From Kingdonia uniflora (Eukaryota; Streptophyta; Magnoliopsida; Ranunculales; Circaeasteraceae), in the NCBI GenBank assembly GCA_014058105.1, contig JACGCM010000933.1, positions 310,001 through 374,000 on the forward strand: 64,000 nt of DNA. Reading direction: 5' to 3'. Shown here piece by piece: positions 28,101-40,031 of the stretch. The stretch's first letter is position 1; each line of letters begins with the position of its first letter. Made by a program: the position numbers and the translations under genes. The notes beneath the pieces were generated by a model. That model was not told the DNA's origin, made no database searches, and was given only the letters and a program-made list of their open reading frames with translations.

Positions 28101-31090
28101 CTACACTTGGTTTCAATATTTGAAAAGTATGGAATCGCACCTCTCCGTTGCTTTATATCATTATTCTAAGAATCTTGGCGGCTAACGGCAAGTTAATTGT
28201 GAGGTTGGATCGATTTTAAGAGTTTCATTTTGACCAACAACACTCTCGGATAGTTACAAAATGATTCACGATACTTCCATTTTCAATTTTGTAGGTACGA
28301 ATTTCGTACTATTCCGTTGCTTTAGATCGTAATTCTGAGAAGTTTGGCGGCTAGCGACAACTCGTTTGAGATGTTGGCTCGCTTTGAAGAGTTTATTTTC
28401 AACCGACAACTACCTAGGATAGTTACCAAATAAACCTCGATACTCTAGGTATGAATTTTTGACCGGTATGGTTTTAGCACCCCTCCATTGCTTTTGATTG
28501 TAATTCTGAGAAATTTTGCTACAGGAAACTCGTTTGAGAGGTTGGATTGCTTTTAAAAGTTTCTTTCCGATTGATAACATTCTAAGATTGTTACCAAATA
28601 AATCGCAATACTCTCAGTTTTAATTTTTGACCGGTACAGATTTCGCATCTCTTCTATTGTTTTGATAATAATTTTTAGAAACCTGGCGACTAGCAACTCG
28701 ATCGGGAGGTTAGATCTCTTTTAAGAATTCTTTTTTCCGACATAACGCCATGATAGTTTCCAAATGAATCATAATACACTCGGTTTCAATTTTTGAAAAA
28801 TATGGAATTCGCACCTCTCTGTTGCTTTATATGGTTATCGTAAGAAATTTGGATGCAACCGGCAAGTTTATTGTCAAGTTGGATCATTTTTAAGAGTTTC
28901 TTTTCGACCAACAACACTCTTGGATAGTTTCAAAATGAATCGCGATAATTCAATTTTAAATTTAATATAGGAATGGATTTCGCACCTCTCCGTTGCTTTA
29001 GATCGTAATTCTAAAAAGTTTGGCGGCATCCGGCAAATTGTTTGTGAGGTTGGATCACTTTGAAGAGCTTCTTTTCATCAGGTAACTACCTAGAATAGTT
29101 ACCAAATATATCGCGATACTCCAGGTATGATTTTTTGACCGTTATGGATATCGCACCCCTCCATTTTTTATGAATGTAATTATGAGTAATTTGGTTACCG
29201 GAAACTATTTAGAGAGGTTGGATCGCTTTTAAATGTTTTTGACCGATAACATTCTAGGATTTTTACCAAATAAATCGCAATACTCTCTCAATTTTAATTT
29301 TTGACCGGTATAGATTTCGCATCTAAATTCTAAAAAGCTTGGCTACTAGCAACTCGTTTGAGAGGTTGGATCATTTTTAAGATTTTTTTTACCGATAACT
29401 CGCAAGGATAGTTACCAAATGAATTGTACTACACTCGTTTTCAATATTTGAAAGTATGGAATCGTACCTCTCCGTAGCTTTATATCATTATTCTAGGAAT
29501 CTTGGCGCCTACCGAAAAGTTGATTGTGAGGATGGACCGATTTTAAGAGTTTCATTTCAACCAACAACACTCGAAGATAGTTTCAAAATGATTTGCAATA
29601 CTTTCATTTGCAATTTTTGATTGAAACGAATTTTGCACCACTCCGTTGCTTTAGATCGTAATTCTGAGAAATTTGGCAGCTATCGGCAACTCGTTTGGGA
29701 GATTGGATCTCTTTGAAGAGTTTATTTTCAACCGACAATAACCTTGGATAGTTAACAAATAAATCGCGATACTCTAGGTATGAATTTTTGACCGGTATGG
29801 ATTTAGCACCCCTCCGTTGCTTTTGATTGTAATTCTGAAAAATTTTGCTACCGAAAACTCGTTTGAGAGATTGGATTGCTTTTAAAAGTTTATTTTCGAC
29901 TGATAACATTCTAAGATTATTACCAAATAAATCGACATACTCTCTGTTTTAATTTTTGACCGGTATAGATTTCGCATCTCTCCTATTGCTTTAATAGCAA
30001 TTCTTTTAAACCTGGCTACTAGCAACTCGTTCGAGAGGTTGGATCGCTTTTAAGAATTCCATTTCGCTGACATAACGCAATGATAGTTTCCAAATGAATC
30101 GTTATACACTCGGTTTCAATTTTAGAAAAGCATAGAATTATCACCACTCCGTTGCTTTATATGGTTATTGTTAGAAACTTGGATGCAACCGGCAAGTTTA
30201 TTGCGAGGTTGGATCATTTTTAAGTGTTTCTTTTCAACCAACAACACTCTTAGATAGTTAAAAAATGAATCGCGATAGATCAATTTTCAATTTTGTACCA
30301 AATAAATCGCGATACTTCAGGTATGAATTTATGACCAGTATGGATTTCGCACCCCTCCTTGTCTTTTGATTCTATTTCTGAAAAATTTGGCTAACGAAAA
30401 CTCGTTTGAGAAGTTTAATCGCTTTTAAATTTTTCTTTTCAACCGATAACATTCAAGGATTGTTACAAAATAAATCGCAATACTCTCACAGTTTCAATTT
30501 TTGTCCGGTATAGATTTTACATCTCACCTATTGTTTAGACAACAATTCTTAGAAGCTTGGCTACTAGTAGCCCGTTTGAGTGGCTGGATCATTTTTAGGA
30601 TTTTTTTTATCGACAACACGAAAGAATAGTTGCCAAATGAATCGTACTACACTCGCTTTCAATATTTGAAAGTATGGAATCATACCCCTCTGTATCTTTA
30701 TATCGTTATTCGAAGAATCTTGGCGCCTACCGGCTTGTTGATTGTAAGGCTGGATCGATTGTAAGAGTTTCATTTTGACCAACAACACTCCAGGATAGTT
30801 ACAAAATGATTCACGATACTTCCATTTTCTATTTTTGATAGGTACAAATTTCGTAACACTCCGTTGCTTTAGATCGTAATTCAGAGAAGTTTGGCAGCTA
30901 CCGGCAAATCCATTAGGAGGTTGGATCGCTTTGAAGAGTTTATTTTCAACCGAGAACTACCAAGGATAGTTACCAAATAAATCGCGATAATCTAGGTATG
31001 AATTATTGACCGGTAAGGATTAAGCACCCCTCCGTTGCTTTTGATTGTAATTCTGTGAAATTTGTCTACCGAAAACTCGTTTGAGAGGTT
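16131..31090 (+). repeat. 168-bp satellite, four-monomer higher-order unit of ~675 bp (domain II)
   Basis: No C2 deletion monomer is seen after ~16,080. Full-length C monomers recur near 16682, 17361, 18036, 18710, 19385 and 20063, about 675 bp apart, so the unit is A-B-C-D again. Towards the right, some C monomers carry 'cgtactacact' in place of 'cgtaatacact' (near 28,090, 29,430 and 30,640). This sub-variant matches the displaced fragment at 45,531. Several fused monomers (near 21,760 and 30,295) show local deletions. Confidence 0.9.
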
Positions 31091-31625
31091 GGATCACGGT
31101 TAAGAGTTTCTTTTCGATCGACAACATTCTAGGATTGTTACCAAATGAATCGCAATATTACCGATTTCTATTTTTGATCCGTACGGATTTCACACCTCAT
31201 CGTTGCTTTAAATCGTAATTTTGAGATGCTTGGCTACCGACAATTTGTTTAAGAGGTTGGATCATTTTTAAGAGTTTCTTTTCGACCGACAACATTCAAG
31301 AATTCCTAGCAAATGAATCGTAATACTCCCGATTTCAATTTTATACCGGTACAGATTTTGTATCCCTCTGATGCTTTAGATCACAATTCTATTGGATAGT
31401 TACCAAATTAATCGCGATACTCCAAGTTTGAATTTTTGACAGGTACGGATTTCGCACCTCTCCGTTGCTTTAGATCGTAGATTTAAGAAGCTTGGCTACC
31501 TGCAACTCGCATATGTGGTTGGATCGCTTTTAGGAGTTTCTTTTTGACCAATAATATTCTAGGATTGTTGCCAAATGAATCGTAATACTCCCGATTTTAA
31601 TTTTTGACCGGTACGAATTTTGCAT
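31091..31625 (+). repeat. 168-bp satellite, two-type domain III, left part
   Basis: From about 31,090 the A-B-C-D types stop. Monomers now carry 'ctcccggtttcaattttt' and 'agaagcttggctaccggc'. One type ends in 'gatggtttagatcacaatt' and the other in 'gttgctttagatcgtaatt'. The last monomer is cut by the LINE insertion after 'attttgcat'. Confidence 0.9.
31617..31625 (+). repeat. LINE target-site duplication, left copy
   Basis: The 9 bp 'attttgcat' lie immediately before the T-rich tract that is the poly(A) tail of the minus-strand LINE. The same 9 bp recur at 33,585-33,593, where the satellite resumes. Confidence 0.75.
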
Positions 31626-31869
31626 CTTTTTTTCTTTTTTTTTGAAAGTTGAACTGGTTTTGTTTATTGCATACCCACCTGCTTTATTGAAGAAAAGAAA
31701 AAATTGATTACATCTAAAAACCCAGGGCGAAACAAAAACAAAAGGGTAACCCTCCAACTAAACAGTAAACCTACCTAGACTCTATCATACTCTTTCCCTA
31801 TAGAGTCTTCAAAAAGTATGAGATTCATTTCATCAGAGTAGGTATAAGGTAGATCTCCATGTATTCAAC

Positions 31870-32270
31870 ATCAGGGTTCATATCAGCAACTTTATCTGCT
31901 ACCCAGTTTGCTTCCCTGAAGATATGTCGCACTTCAAAGTACTAGGAATAAGGCATCAGCATTTTAATTTCATTGATGGTGTACCAAGTATTCCAAGGTG
32001 CTGCATTCATATCTTTCATATATCCCACTACAATTTTAGAATCTCACAGCATGCATAGCTTCATCTGTCCTTTACAAATTGCTAGCTTCATGCCAATGAC
32101 AATGGAGTTTACTTTAAGGAGAAGCACTGATTTAATGTCCAGGTTTCCCGCTGCAACTCCAAGGACCACTCCATAATTCTCCCTCATAATAGCTCCACAC
32201 CCACCTTTTCCATCCTTTAAAGAACCATCAGTGTTGACTTTAACAATGTCTCCTAGAGCTGGCTCCCATT
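31870..32270 (-). pseudogene. LINE RNase H domain, broken
   Basis: Minus-strand translation begins 'KVNTDGSLKDGKGGCGAIM', the usual start of the plant LINE RNase H domain with the first catalytic Asp. It later reads 'DSKIVVGYM', matching the region of the third acidic residue, and ends 'REANWVADKVADM', carrying the last Asp. Two in-frame stops interrupt it, one before 'DSKIV' and one near 'PYS'. The helix that normally carries the catalytic Glu reads 'LLLKVNSIVIGM', without an obvious Glu. The open frame at 31,973-32,176 on the plus strand is a shadow. Confidence 0.85.
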
Positions 32271-32652
32271 TTCATTTTTGGGGAGGTTTAATAATGAAAT
32301 CGGCTCTCAGGTTCCAGTTTCCCATTATCTGTCTTGTCCAAGAATTGTCTTGCAGAACTAAATCCTTATAGGATAGCCTTATCCTAATCTATTGAATGAT
32401 GTTCTCAAGAACCAGCTACTTGGTGCACTGCCTGCTTTGAAAGATTCTAGTATTCCTTTCTTTCCAGATGCTGTAAAAGAATGAGTTGAAAGCAAGTTTC
32501 ATAATTGGGGCAAGTAAATCATTACCTTAAAAGTATTTCTTTATCCATAGAATCTCATTGTTCAATGTATTGCTAACCCTGTTGAAACTATGTAAAGAGA
32601 GCAATGCATTCCAAATAAAGACAGAGAAAGGGCACTCAAAGAAAAGTTGTTC

Positions 32653-33141
32653 CTAATTTTCTTTGGCATTCCAACAATGGACACATTTTATCATAGGGAC
32701 AAATCCCCAACTTAACAGTTTATCCTGAGTTTTTTGAACTTTCCTAATTGTCATCCAGGTTATGAAGCAGTGTCTAGGGATACAATCTTTAAACCATAAA
32801 ATGTGCTTCCAATCAACAATACTATTTTTGTGCCTAGGGTGGTGGTATGTACTTTTAATACAATACTTACCACTCTTAAAAGCATACCAGATTACTTTGT
32901 CCTCACCTCCAGAGTAAATTTTGATACTTCTAGTAGCAGTAGCAATATCACCAAGGACTCTTTCAGCATGTTCAGAGAAATTCCAATCATCCTCTTCAAT
33001 TAGAGTAGGCACTTTTGCTTTTTTGTGAATATAAGAGTTATAAGTCTGTTGTTGGGGAAATTTTGGCATAAGAACTCCAAATGGGTGCCAAGGATCACCC
33101 CATAGGTCAGTTTGGTCACCATTCCCTATAAAATACTTCAC
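32653..33141 (-). pseudogene. LINE zf-RVT region (after reverse transcriptase), fragment
   Basis: This open frame of 162 codons reads through 'GNGDQTDLWGDPWHPFG', 'KVIWYAFKSGKYCIKSTY', 'KHILWFKDCIPRHCFITWM' and 'CVHCWNAKEN'. Those segments follow the order of the zf-RVT domain found between RT and RNase H in plant LINEs: a G-x-G...W-x-D-P-W stretch, a W-x5-G-x-Y stretch, a W...P+H.F..W stretch, and a C-x2-C pair. The start Met is internal to the ancestral polyprotein, so it is not a true start. Upstream (33,150-33,575) the same strand carries more decayed RT tail, including 'VEGGFGIKDLETVN' in another frame. Confidence 0.85.
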
Positions 33142-33584
33142 AATTTCACCAAATCGCTAACTTTAGATCTAAGACTCAAAATTTTCCTCCAGCACCAAGA
33201 GGATTCCCTAGGAATTCCAATCTGACCGAAATTATTATCTTTAATGTAGTTTTTACTCACCTATGTCACCCAAATGGTGTCTGGTTTAGAGATAATTTCC
33301 CATATGTCTCATAATAGAGGCAGTATTAACAGTTTCAAGATCTTTAATCCCAAAACCACCCTCAACGAAGGGGTGACAAGTTTTCCACAGCTAACAACAA
33401 TTTTAGTACTTAAGAGGTCAATCCGAGATCATTAAAAATTTTACAGGTGCCATTAATTTCATTTAAAACTCTCTTACGCAGTTTTAAACACTCATAATAC
33501 TAACTGTCTACCATCATAAGATAAGAACCTACATTGCCAACTAGAAATTCAACTTTTTAGGTTTTATATAGGTTTACAATCAGG

Positions 33585-33593
33585 ATTTTGCAT
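33585..33593 (+). repeat. LINE target-site duplication, right copy
   Basis: Second copy of 'attttgcat' at the 5' (right) end of the minus-strand LINE. The satellite monomer continues directly afterwards with 'atctctgatggtttagatc'. Confidence 0.75.
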
Positions 33594-34965
33594 ATCTCTG
33601 ATGGTTTAGATCACAATTCTAATAAGCTAGACTACCGGCAACTCACTTGACAAATTACGTCGCTTTTAAGAGATACTATGCGACCAACAACATTCTAAGA
33701 TAGTTGCAAAATGAATCGCAATACTCCCAGTTTTAATTTTTGACCGGTACGAATTTCACATATCGCCGATGGTTTAGATCCTAATTCTAAGAAGCTTTGC
33801 TACCGTCAACTCGTTTGAGATTTTGTATCACTTTTATGAGATTCTTCTTGACCGACAGCTCCCTAAGAAAGTTACCAAATTAATAACGAAACTCCCAGTT
33901 TGAAATTTTGAACGGTATAGATTTTCCACCTCTCCGCTGCTTTAGATCGCAATTATGAGAAGCTTGGCTACCAGAAACTCGTTTGAGAGGTTGAATCACT
34001 TTTAAGAGTTTCTTTCTAACCGACAACATTCTAGGATTGTTGTCAAATGAATCACAATAGTCCCGGTTTCAATTTTTGACTAGTACAGATTATGCATCTC
34101 TCCGATGGTTTAGATCATAATTCTAGGAAGCGTAGCAACCGACAACTCGTTTACGAGGTTGGATCACGGTTAAGAGTTTCTTTTCAACCCACAATGCGTT
34201 AGAATAGTTACCAAATTAACCGTAAAGTTCCCGGTTTCAATTTTTGACCGGTACGGATTTCACACCTCTCCTTTTCTTTAGATCACAATTCTGAGAAGCT
34301 TGGTTACCGGCAACTCGCTTAAAAGGTTTATTCATTTTTAAGAGTTTCTTTATGACCAACAATATTCTAGGATTTTTGCCAAATGAATTGCAATACTCCC
34401 GATTTCAATTTAATAACGGTACGGATTTCGCATATCTCTGATGGTTTAAGTCAAATTTATGAGTTTGAGAGGTTAGATTGCTTTAAAGAGTTCCTTTTTG
34501 ACAGACAACTCTAATGGATATTTACTAGATTAATCGCGATACTCCCAGTTTAAATATTTGATAGGTACGGATTTTGCACCTCTCCGTTGCTTTTGATCAT
34601 AGTTCTGTGAAGTTTTGCTACCGATAACCCATTTGAGAGGTTGGATCACTTTTAGGAGTTTCTTTTCGACCGACAACATTCAAGGATTGTTTCCAAATGA
34701 ATTGCAATACAATCAGATTTAATTTTAGAACGGTACGGATTATGCATCTCTCTGATGGTTTAAATCATCATTTTAAGAAGCTTGGCTCCCGGCAAAATGT
34801 GTGTGAGGTTGAATCACGGTTAAGAGTTTATTTTCAACCGAGAACATACTAGAATAGTTTCCAAATGAATTACAATACTCCCAGTTTAAATTTTTGATTG
34901 GTACAGATTTCGCACCTATCTTTTTCTTTATATCGTAATTCTGAGATGCTTGGTTACTGGCAACT

Positions 34966-34999
34966 CGTTTGAGTGGTTGGATCGTTTGAGAGGTTGGAT
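34966..34999 (+). repeat. 17-bp tandem duplication within a satellite monomer
   Basis: 'cgtttgagtggttggat' is followed immediately by 'cgtttgagaggttggat'. Other monomers have this block once. Confidence 0.85.
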
Positions 35000-37900
35000 T
35001 GTTTTTATGTGTTTCTTTTCTACCAAAAACATTCAAGGATTATTGCCAAATGAATCGTAATAATCCCAGTTTTAATTTAGAACCGGTACGGATTTCACGT
35101 CACTCCGATGGTTTAGATCCTAATTATGAGAAGCTTGGCCACCGGCAACTCGTTTGAGAGGTTGGATCGCTTTAAGAGTTTATTTTTGACTAACAAAATA
35201 CTTGAATAGTTATGAAATAAATTGCAATACTCCCAATTTCAATTTTTGACCTGTACGGATTTCACACCTCTCCGTTTCTTTAGATCGCAATTCTGAGACG
35301 CTTAGTAACCGTCAACTCATTTGAGAGGCTGGATCGCTTTTAAGAGTTTCTTTTTGACAGACAACATTCTTGCATTGTTGCAAAATAAATTGTAATATTC
35401 GCGATTTTAATTTAAGATTGGTACGGATTTCGTATCTCTCCGATGGTTTATATCACAATTCTGATAAGCTTAGCTACCATCAAATCGTTTGAGAGGTTGG
35501 ATAGCATTAAAGAGTTTTCGTTCAACCGACAACATTCTAGGATTGTTTCCATATGAATTTCCATACTCCCAGTTTAAATTTTTGACCGGTACGGATTTTG
35601 CAAATCTCCGATGGTTTAGATCGCATTTTTAGGAAGCTTGGCTACCGACAACTCGTTTGAGAGGTTGGATCACTTTTAAGAATTATTTTTTTACTGTCCT
35701 CATTCAAGGATTGTTGATAAATTAATCGCAATAGTCCCAGTTTCAATTTTTGACCCGATACGGATTTTGTATCTTTCCGATGGTTTAGATCATAATTATA
35801 AGAAGTTTGCCTACCGGTAACCTGTTTGAGAGGTTGGATCACGGTTAAGAGTTTCTTTTTTACCGAGAACATGCTATAAGAGTTTCTAAATGAATTGCAA
35901 TACTCCCGGTTTAAATTTTTAATCGGTACGGATTTCACACCTCTCCATTGCTTTATATCGTAATTCTGAGAATCTTGGTTACCGGCAACTCGTTTGAGTG
36001 GATGGTTCATTTTTAAGTGCTTCTATGCTATCGAAAAAACTATAGGATAGTTGCCAAATGAATCGTAATACTCCCTGTTTCAACTCTGTGAAACTTGGCT
36101 ACCGGAAACTCATTTGAGAGGTTGGATTACTTTTAAGAGTTTCTTTTCTACTGACAACTCTATTGGATAGTTACCAAATTAATCGCGATACTCCCAATTT
36201 GAATTTTTGACAGGTACAGATTTCTCAATAATCCATTGCTTTAGATCGTAGTTCGAGAAGCTGGGATACTAGTAACTCGTTTGAGTGGTTGGATCGCTTT
36301 TATGAGTTTCTTTTCGACTGACAATATTCTAGGATTGTTCTCAAATGAATCGCAATACTCCTGGTTTTTTTTTTTGACCAGCACGGATTATGCATCACTC
36401 CGATGGTTTTGATCACAATTTTAAGAAGGTAGGCTACCGTAACACGTTAGAGAAGTTGAATCACGGTTAAATTTTTTTTTTGACCGACAAGTGTCTAGGA
36501 TTGTTGCCAAATGAATCGCAATACTCCCATCTTTAATTTTTGACCGAATGAATTTTGCATCTCTCTGATGGTTTGGATCACAATTCTGAGAAGCTTGGCT
36601 ACCGTCAACTCGTTTGAGAGGTTGAATGGATTTTAAGAGTTTCTTTGTAATCGAGAACTCTCTAGGAAAGTAACTAAATTAATCGCGGAACTCCCGGTTT
36701 AACTTTTTGACCGGCATGGATTTCGCACCTTTTCGTTACTTTAGATTGTAATTCTAAGAAGTTTTGCTACCGAAAACACGTCTGAGAGGTTGAATTGCTT
36801 TTAAGAGTTTCTTTTCGATCGACAACATTTTAGGATTGCTGCCAAATGAATCGCAATAGTCTTGGTTTAAATTTTTGACCGGTACAGATTATGCGTCTCT
36901 CAAATGGTCTAGATCACAATTCTTAGAAGCTTGGCAATCGGCAACTCATTTGAGAGGTTAAATTATGGTTAAGAGATTATTTTTGACCGAAAGTATGATA
37001 GAATAGTTACTAAACGAATCACAATACTACCGGTTTCAATTTTGGACCGTTGCGGATTTCGCACCTTTCTGTTGCTTTATATCGTAATTCTGAGAAGCTT
37101 AGCTACCGACAATTCATTTGAGAGGTTTGGTCATTTTTAAGAGATTCTTTTCGACCGACAACATTCTAGGATTGTTACCAAATGAATCATAATACTCCCG
37201 ATTTCAATTTTTAACCAGTACCAATTATGCATCTCTCTGATGGTTTAAATCACAATTTTAAGAAGCTTGGCTACTGGCAACTCGTTTGAGAGGTTGGATC
37301 GCTTTTAAGAGCTTCTTTTTCACCAACAGCTCCCCAGGATGTTACCAAATTAATCGTAATTCTCCTGATTTGAATTTTTAATCGGTATGAATTTCTTACC
37401 TTTTCATTGCTTTAGATCGTAATTCTGATAAGCTTGGCTACCGAAAACTCGTTTGAGATGTTGGATCGCTTTTAAGAGTTTCTTTTCCACTGATAATATT
37501 CTTGGATTGTTGCCAAATGAATCGCAATAGTACAATTTTAATTTTTGACTGGTGCGAATTATGCATCTCTCTTATGGTTTAGATCATCATTGTAAGAAAC
37601 TTGGCTACCGGCAACTCGTTTGAGAGGTTGGATCACTTTTAAGAGTTTCTTTTCAGCCGACAACATTCTAGGACTAATGCCAAATGAATCGCAATAATCC
37701 CGGTTTTAATTTTTGACCGGTACGGGTTTCGCACCTCTCCGTTTCTTTGGATCGTAATTTTGAATAGATTGGCTTCCGACAACTCATTTGAGAGGTTAGA
37801 TCACTTTAAAGAGTTTCTTTTTGAGCGACAATACTTTTGGTTATTTACCAAATTAATCGTGATTCTCCGAGTTTAAATATTTGACAAGTACGGATTTTGC

Positions 37901-40031
37901 ATCTCTCCGTTGCTTTAGATTGTAGTTCTGAGAAGCTTGGCTACCTGTAACTCGTTTGAGAGGTTGAATCGATTATAAGAGTTTCTTCTCGACCAAAAAT
38001 AATCTGGTAATGTTACCAAATGAATCGCGATACTCCCGGTTTTTATTTTTAACCGGTACGGATTTTGCATATCTCCAAATGATTAGATCATAATTCTGAG
38101 AAGCTTACCGACAACTCATTTGAGAGGTAGGATCACTTTTAAGAGTTTTTTTTCAACTGACAACATTCTAGGATTGTTGCCATATGAATCACAATACTCC
38201 CAATTTTAAATTTTGACCGGTACAGATTTTGCATCTCTCTGATGGTTTTGATCACAATTTTGAGAAGCTTGTCTACCGTTAACTCGTTTGAGAAGTTAGA
38301 TCACTCTTAAGATTTTCTTTTCGACCGAAAACTTTATTGGATAGTTACCAAATGAATCATAATACTACCGGTTTCAATTTTGGACCGGTATGGATTTCGC
38401 ACCTCTCCGTTTCTTTAGATCGTATTTATGAGAATCTTGGCAACTGGCAATTCATTTGAGTGGTTGGATCGTCTTTAAGAGTTTACTTTCGACTCACAAC
38501 ATTCTAGGATTGTTGCCAAGTGAATCGCAATACTCCCGGTTTCAATTTTATACCGGTACAGATTTTGCATATCTCCAATGGTTTAGATCATAATTCTGAT
38601 AAGCTTGGCTGTTGGCAACTCATTTGAGAGGTTGGATCACAGTTAATAGTTTCTTTTCGACTGATAGCATGCTAGAATATTTACCAAATGAATCACAATA
38701 CTCCAAGTTTAATCTTTGAACGGTATGGATTTCGAACCTCCCCGCTACTTTAGATCGTAATTTTATGAAGCTTGGCTACCAGCAACTCATTTGAGAAGTT
38801 GGATCATTTTTAAGAGTTTTTTTTTTGGTTAACAACATTCTAGGATTACTACCAAGTGAATCGTAATACTTTTAATTTTAGTTTTTAACCGGTATGGATT
38901 TTGTATTACTCTGTTGGTTTATATCATAATTCTGAGAAGCTTGGCTATATTCAACTTGTTTAAGAGGTTAAATTGATTTTAGGAGATTCTTTTTGAACGA
39001 AAACTCCCCAAGAAAGTAACCAAATTAATAGTGATACTTCTAGTTTGAATTTTTGACTGGTATAAATTTTGTACCACTCAATTGCTTTAAATTGTAATTC
39101 TGAGTAGCTTGGATACCGGAAACTCGTTTGAGAGGCTGGATCACTTTTAAGATTATCTTTTTAAGCGACAACATTCTAGGATTATTGCCAAATAAATTGC
39201 AATAGTCCCGGTTTCAATTTTTGACTGGACGGGTTATGAATCTCTCCGATGGTTAAAATCACAATTCTTAGAAGCTTGGCTACCAACCACAGGTTTGAGC
39301 AGTTGGATCATGGTTAAGAGTTTCTTTTTGACTGACAACATGCTAGAATTGTTACCAAACGAATTTTAATACTCCCGGTATCAATTTTTGACCTGTACGG
39401 ATTTGGCACCTCTCCGTTTCTTTAGATCGTAATTCTGAGAAGCTTGGTTATCGGCAAATCCTTTGAGAAGCTGGTTCATTTCTTTGCGACCGATAACATT
39501 CTAGGATTATTGCCAAATGAATCGCAATACTTCCAATTTTAATTTTATACCGGTACGGATTTTCATCTCTCAGCTGGTTTAGATCAAAATTTAGAGAAGC
39601 TTGGCTACCGATAACCCATTTGAGAGGTTGGATTGCTTTTAAGAGTTTCTTTTCGATCGATAACTCTATTGGCTAGTTACCAAATTAATCATGGTACTCC
39701 CAGTTTAAATTTTTGACAGGTATAGATTACGCACCTCTCTGTTGCTTTAGATCATAGTTCTGAGAAGCTTGGCTACCAACAACTCACTTGAGAGGTTGTA
39801 TCACTTTTAAGAGTTTCCTTTTGATCAATAATATTCTAGGATTGCTGCCAAATGAATAGCAATACTCTCGGTTTTTATTTTTGACCGGTACGGATTTTGC
39901 ATCTCTCTGGTTGTTTAGATCACAATTTTGAGAAGCTTGACTACTAGCAAATCATTTTTGGATCGCTTTAAAGAGTTTCTTTTTGACCAACAACATTTTA
40001 TGATTGTTGGCAAATGAATCGTAATAGTCCC

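Larger units (their letters stand above)
31626..33584 (-). mobile_element. 5'-truncated non-LTR retrotransposon (LINE) inserted in the satellite
   Basis: About 1.96 kb of non-satellite DNA interrupts the array. Read on the minus strand it contains the tail of the reverse transcriptase, a zf-RVT region, an RNase H region, a 3' UTR with 'aataaa' near 31,685, and an A-rich tail (plus-strand T-rich run, 31,626-31,642). It is flanked by a 9-bp duplication of satellite sequence, the expected outcome of target-primed reverse transcription with 5' truncation. The endonuclease and most of the RT are absent. Stops and frameshifts show it is dead. Confidence 0.9.
33585..40031 (+). repeat. 168-bp satellite, two-type domain III, right part
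   Basis: The satellite resumes in phase with the monomer cut at 31,625. Monomers with 'gatggtttagatc' occur near 33602, 34102, 34436, 35108, 35443, 36400, 37237, 37570 and 38580. They are interleaved with 'gttgctttagatcg' monomers, often about 335 bp apart, which gives an irregular dimer. A consensus monomer counted from this part is 168 bp. The array stops inside a monomer after 'gtaatagtccc', where an LTR begins. Confidence 0.93.

Noticed and set aside
1082..31757. Dozens of 60-110-codon open frames, mostly minus strand, sharing words such as 'KKLLKTIQP' and 'QRRGAKSIPVKN'
   Set aside because: They recur because the satellite recurs. They start and stop at random points of the monomer, and the periodic protein words are translations of the 168-bp repeat. 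No evidence of coding.
31973..33003. Plus-strand frames at 31,973-32,176 and 32,803-33,003
   Set aside because: Shadows of the minus-strand LINE RNase H and zf-RVT regions.
1..40031. CENP-B box in the satellite
   Set aside because: I compared the consensus monomer with the TTCG....A..CGGG core. 'ttttcgaccgacaacattct' gives the first half only; the CGGG half is missing in the monomers I inspected.
1..40031. CRISPR array (regular repeats)
   Set aside because: The repeats are contiguous 168-bp satellite monomers without unique spacers, in a plant genome.
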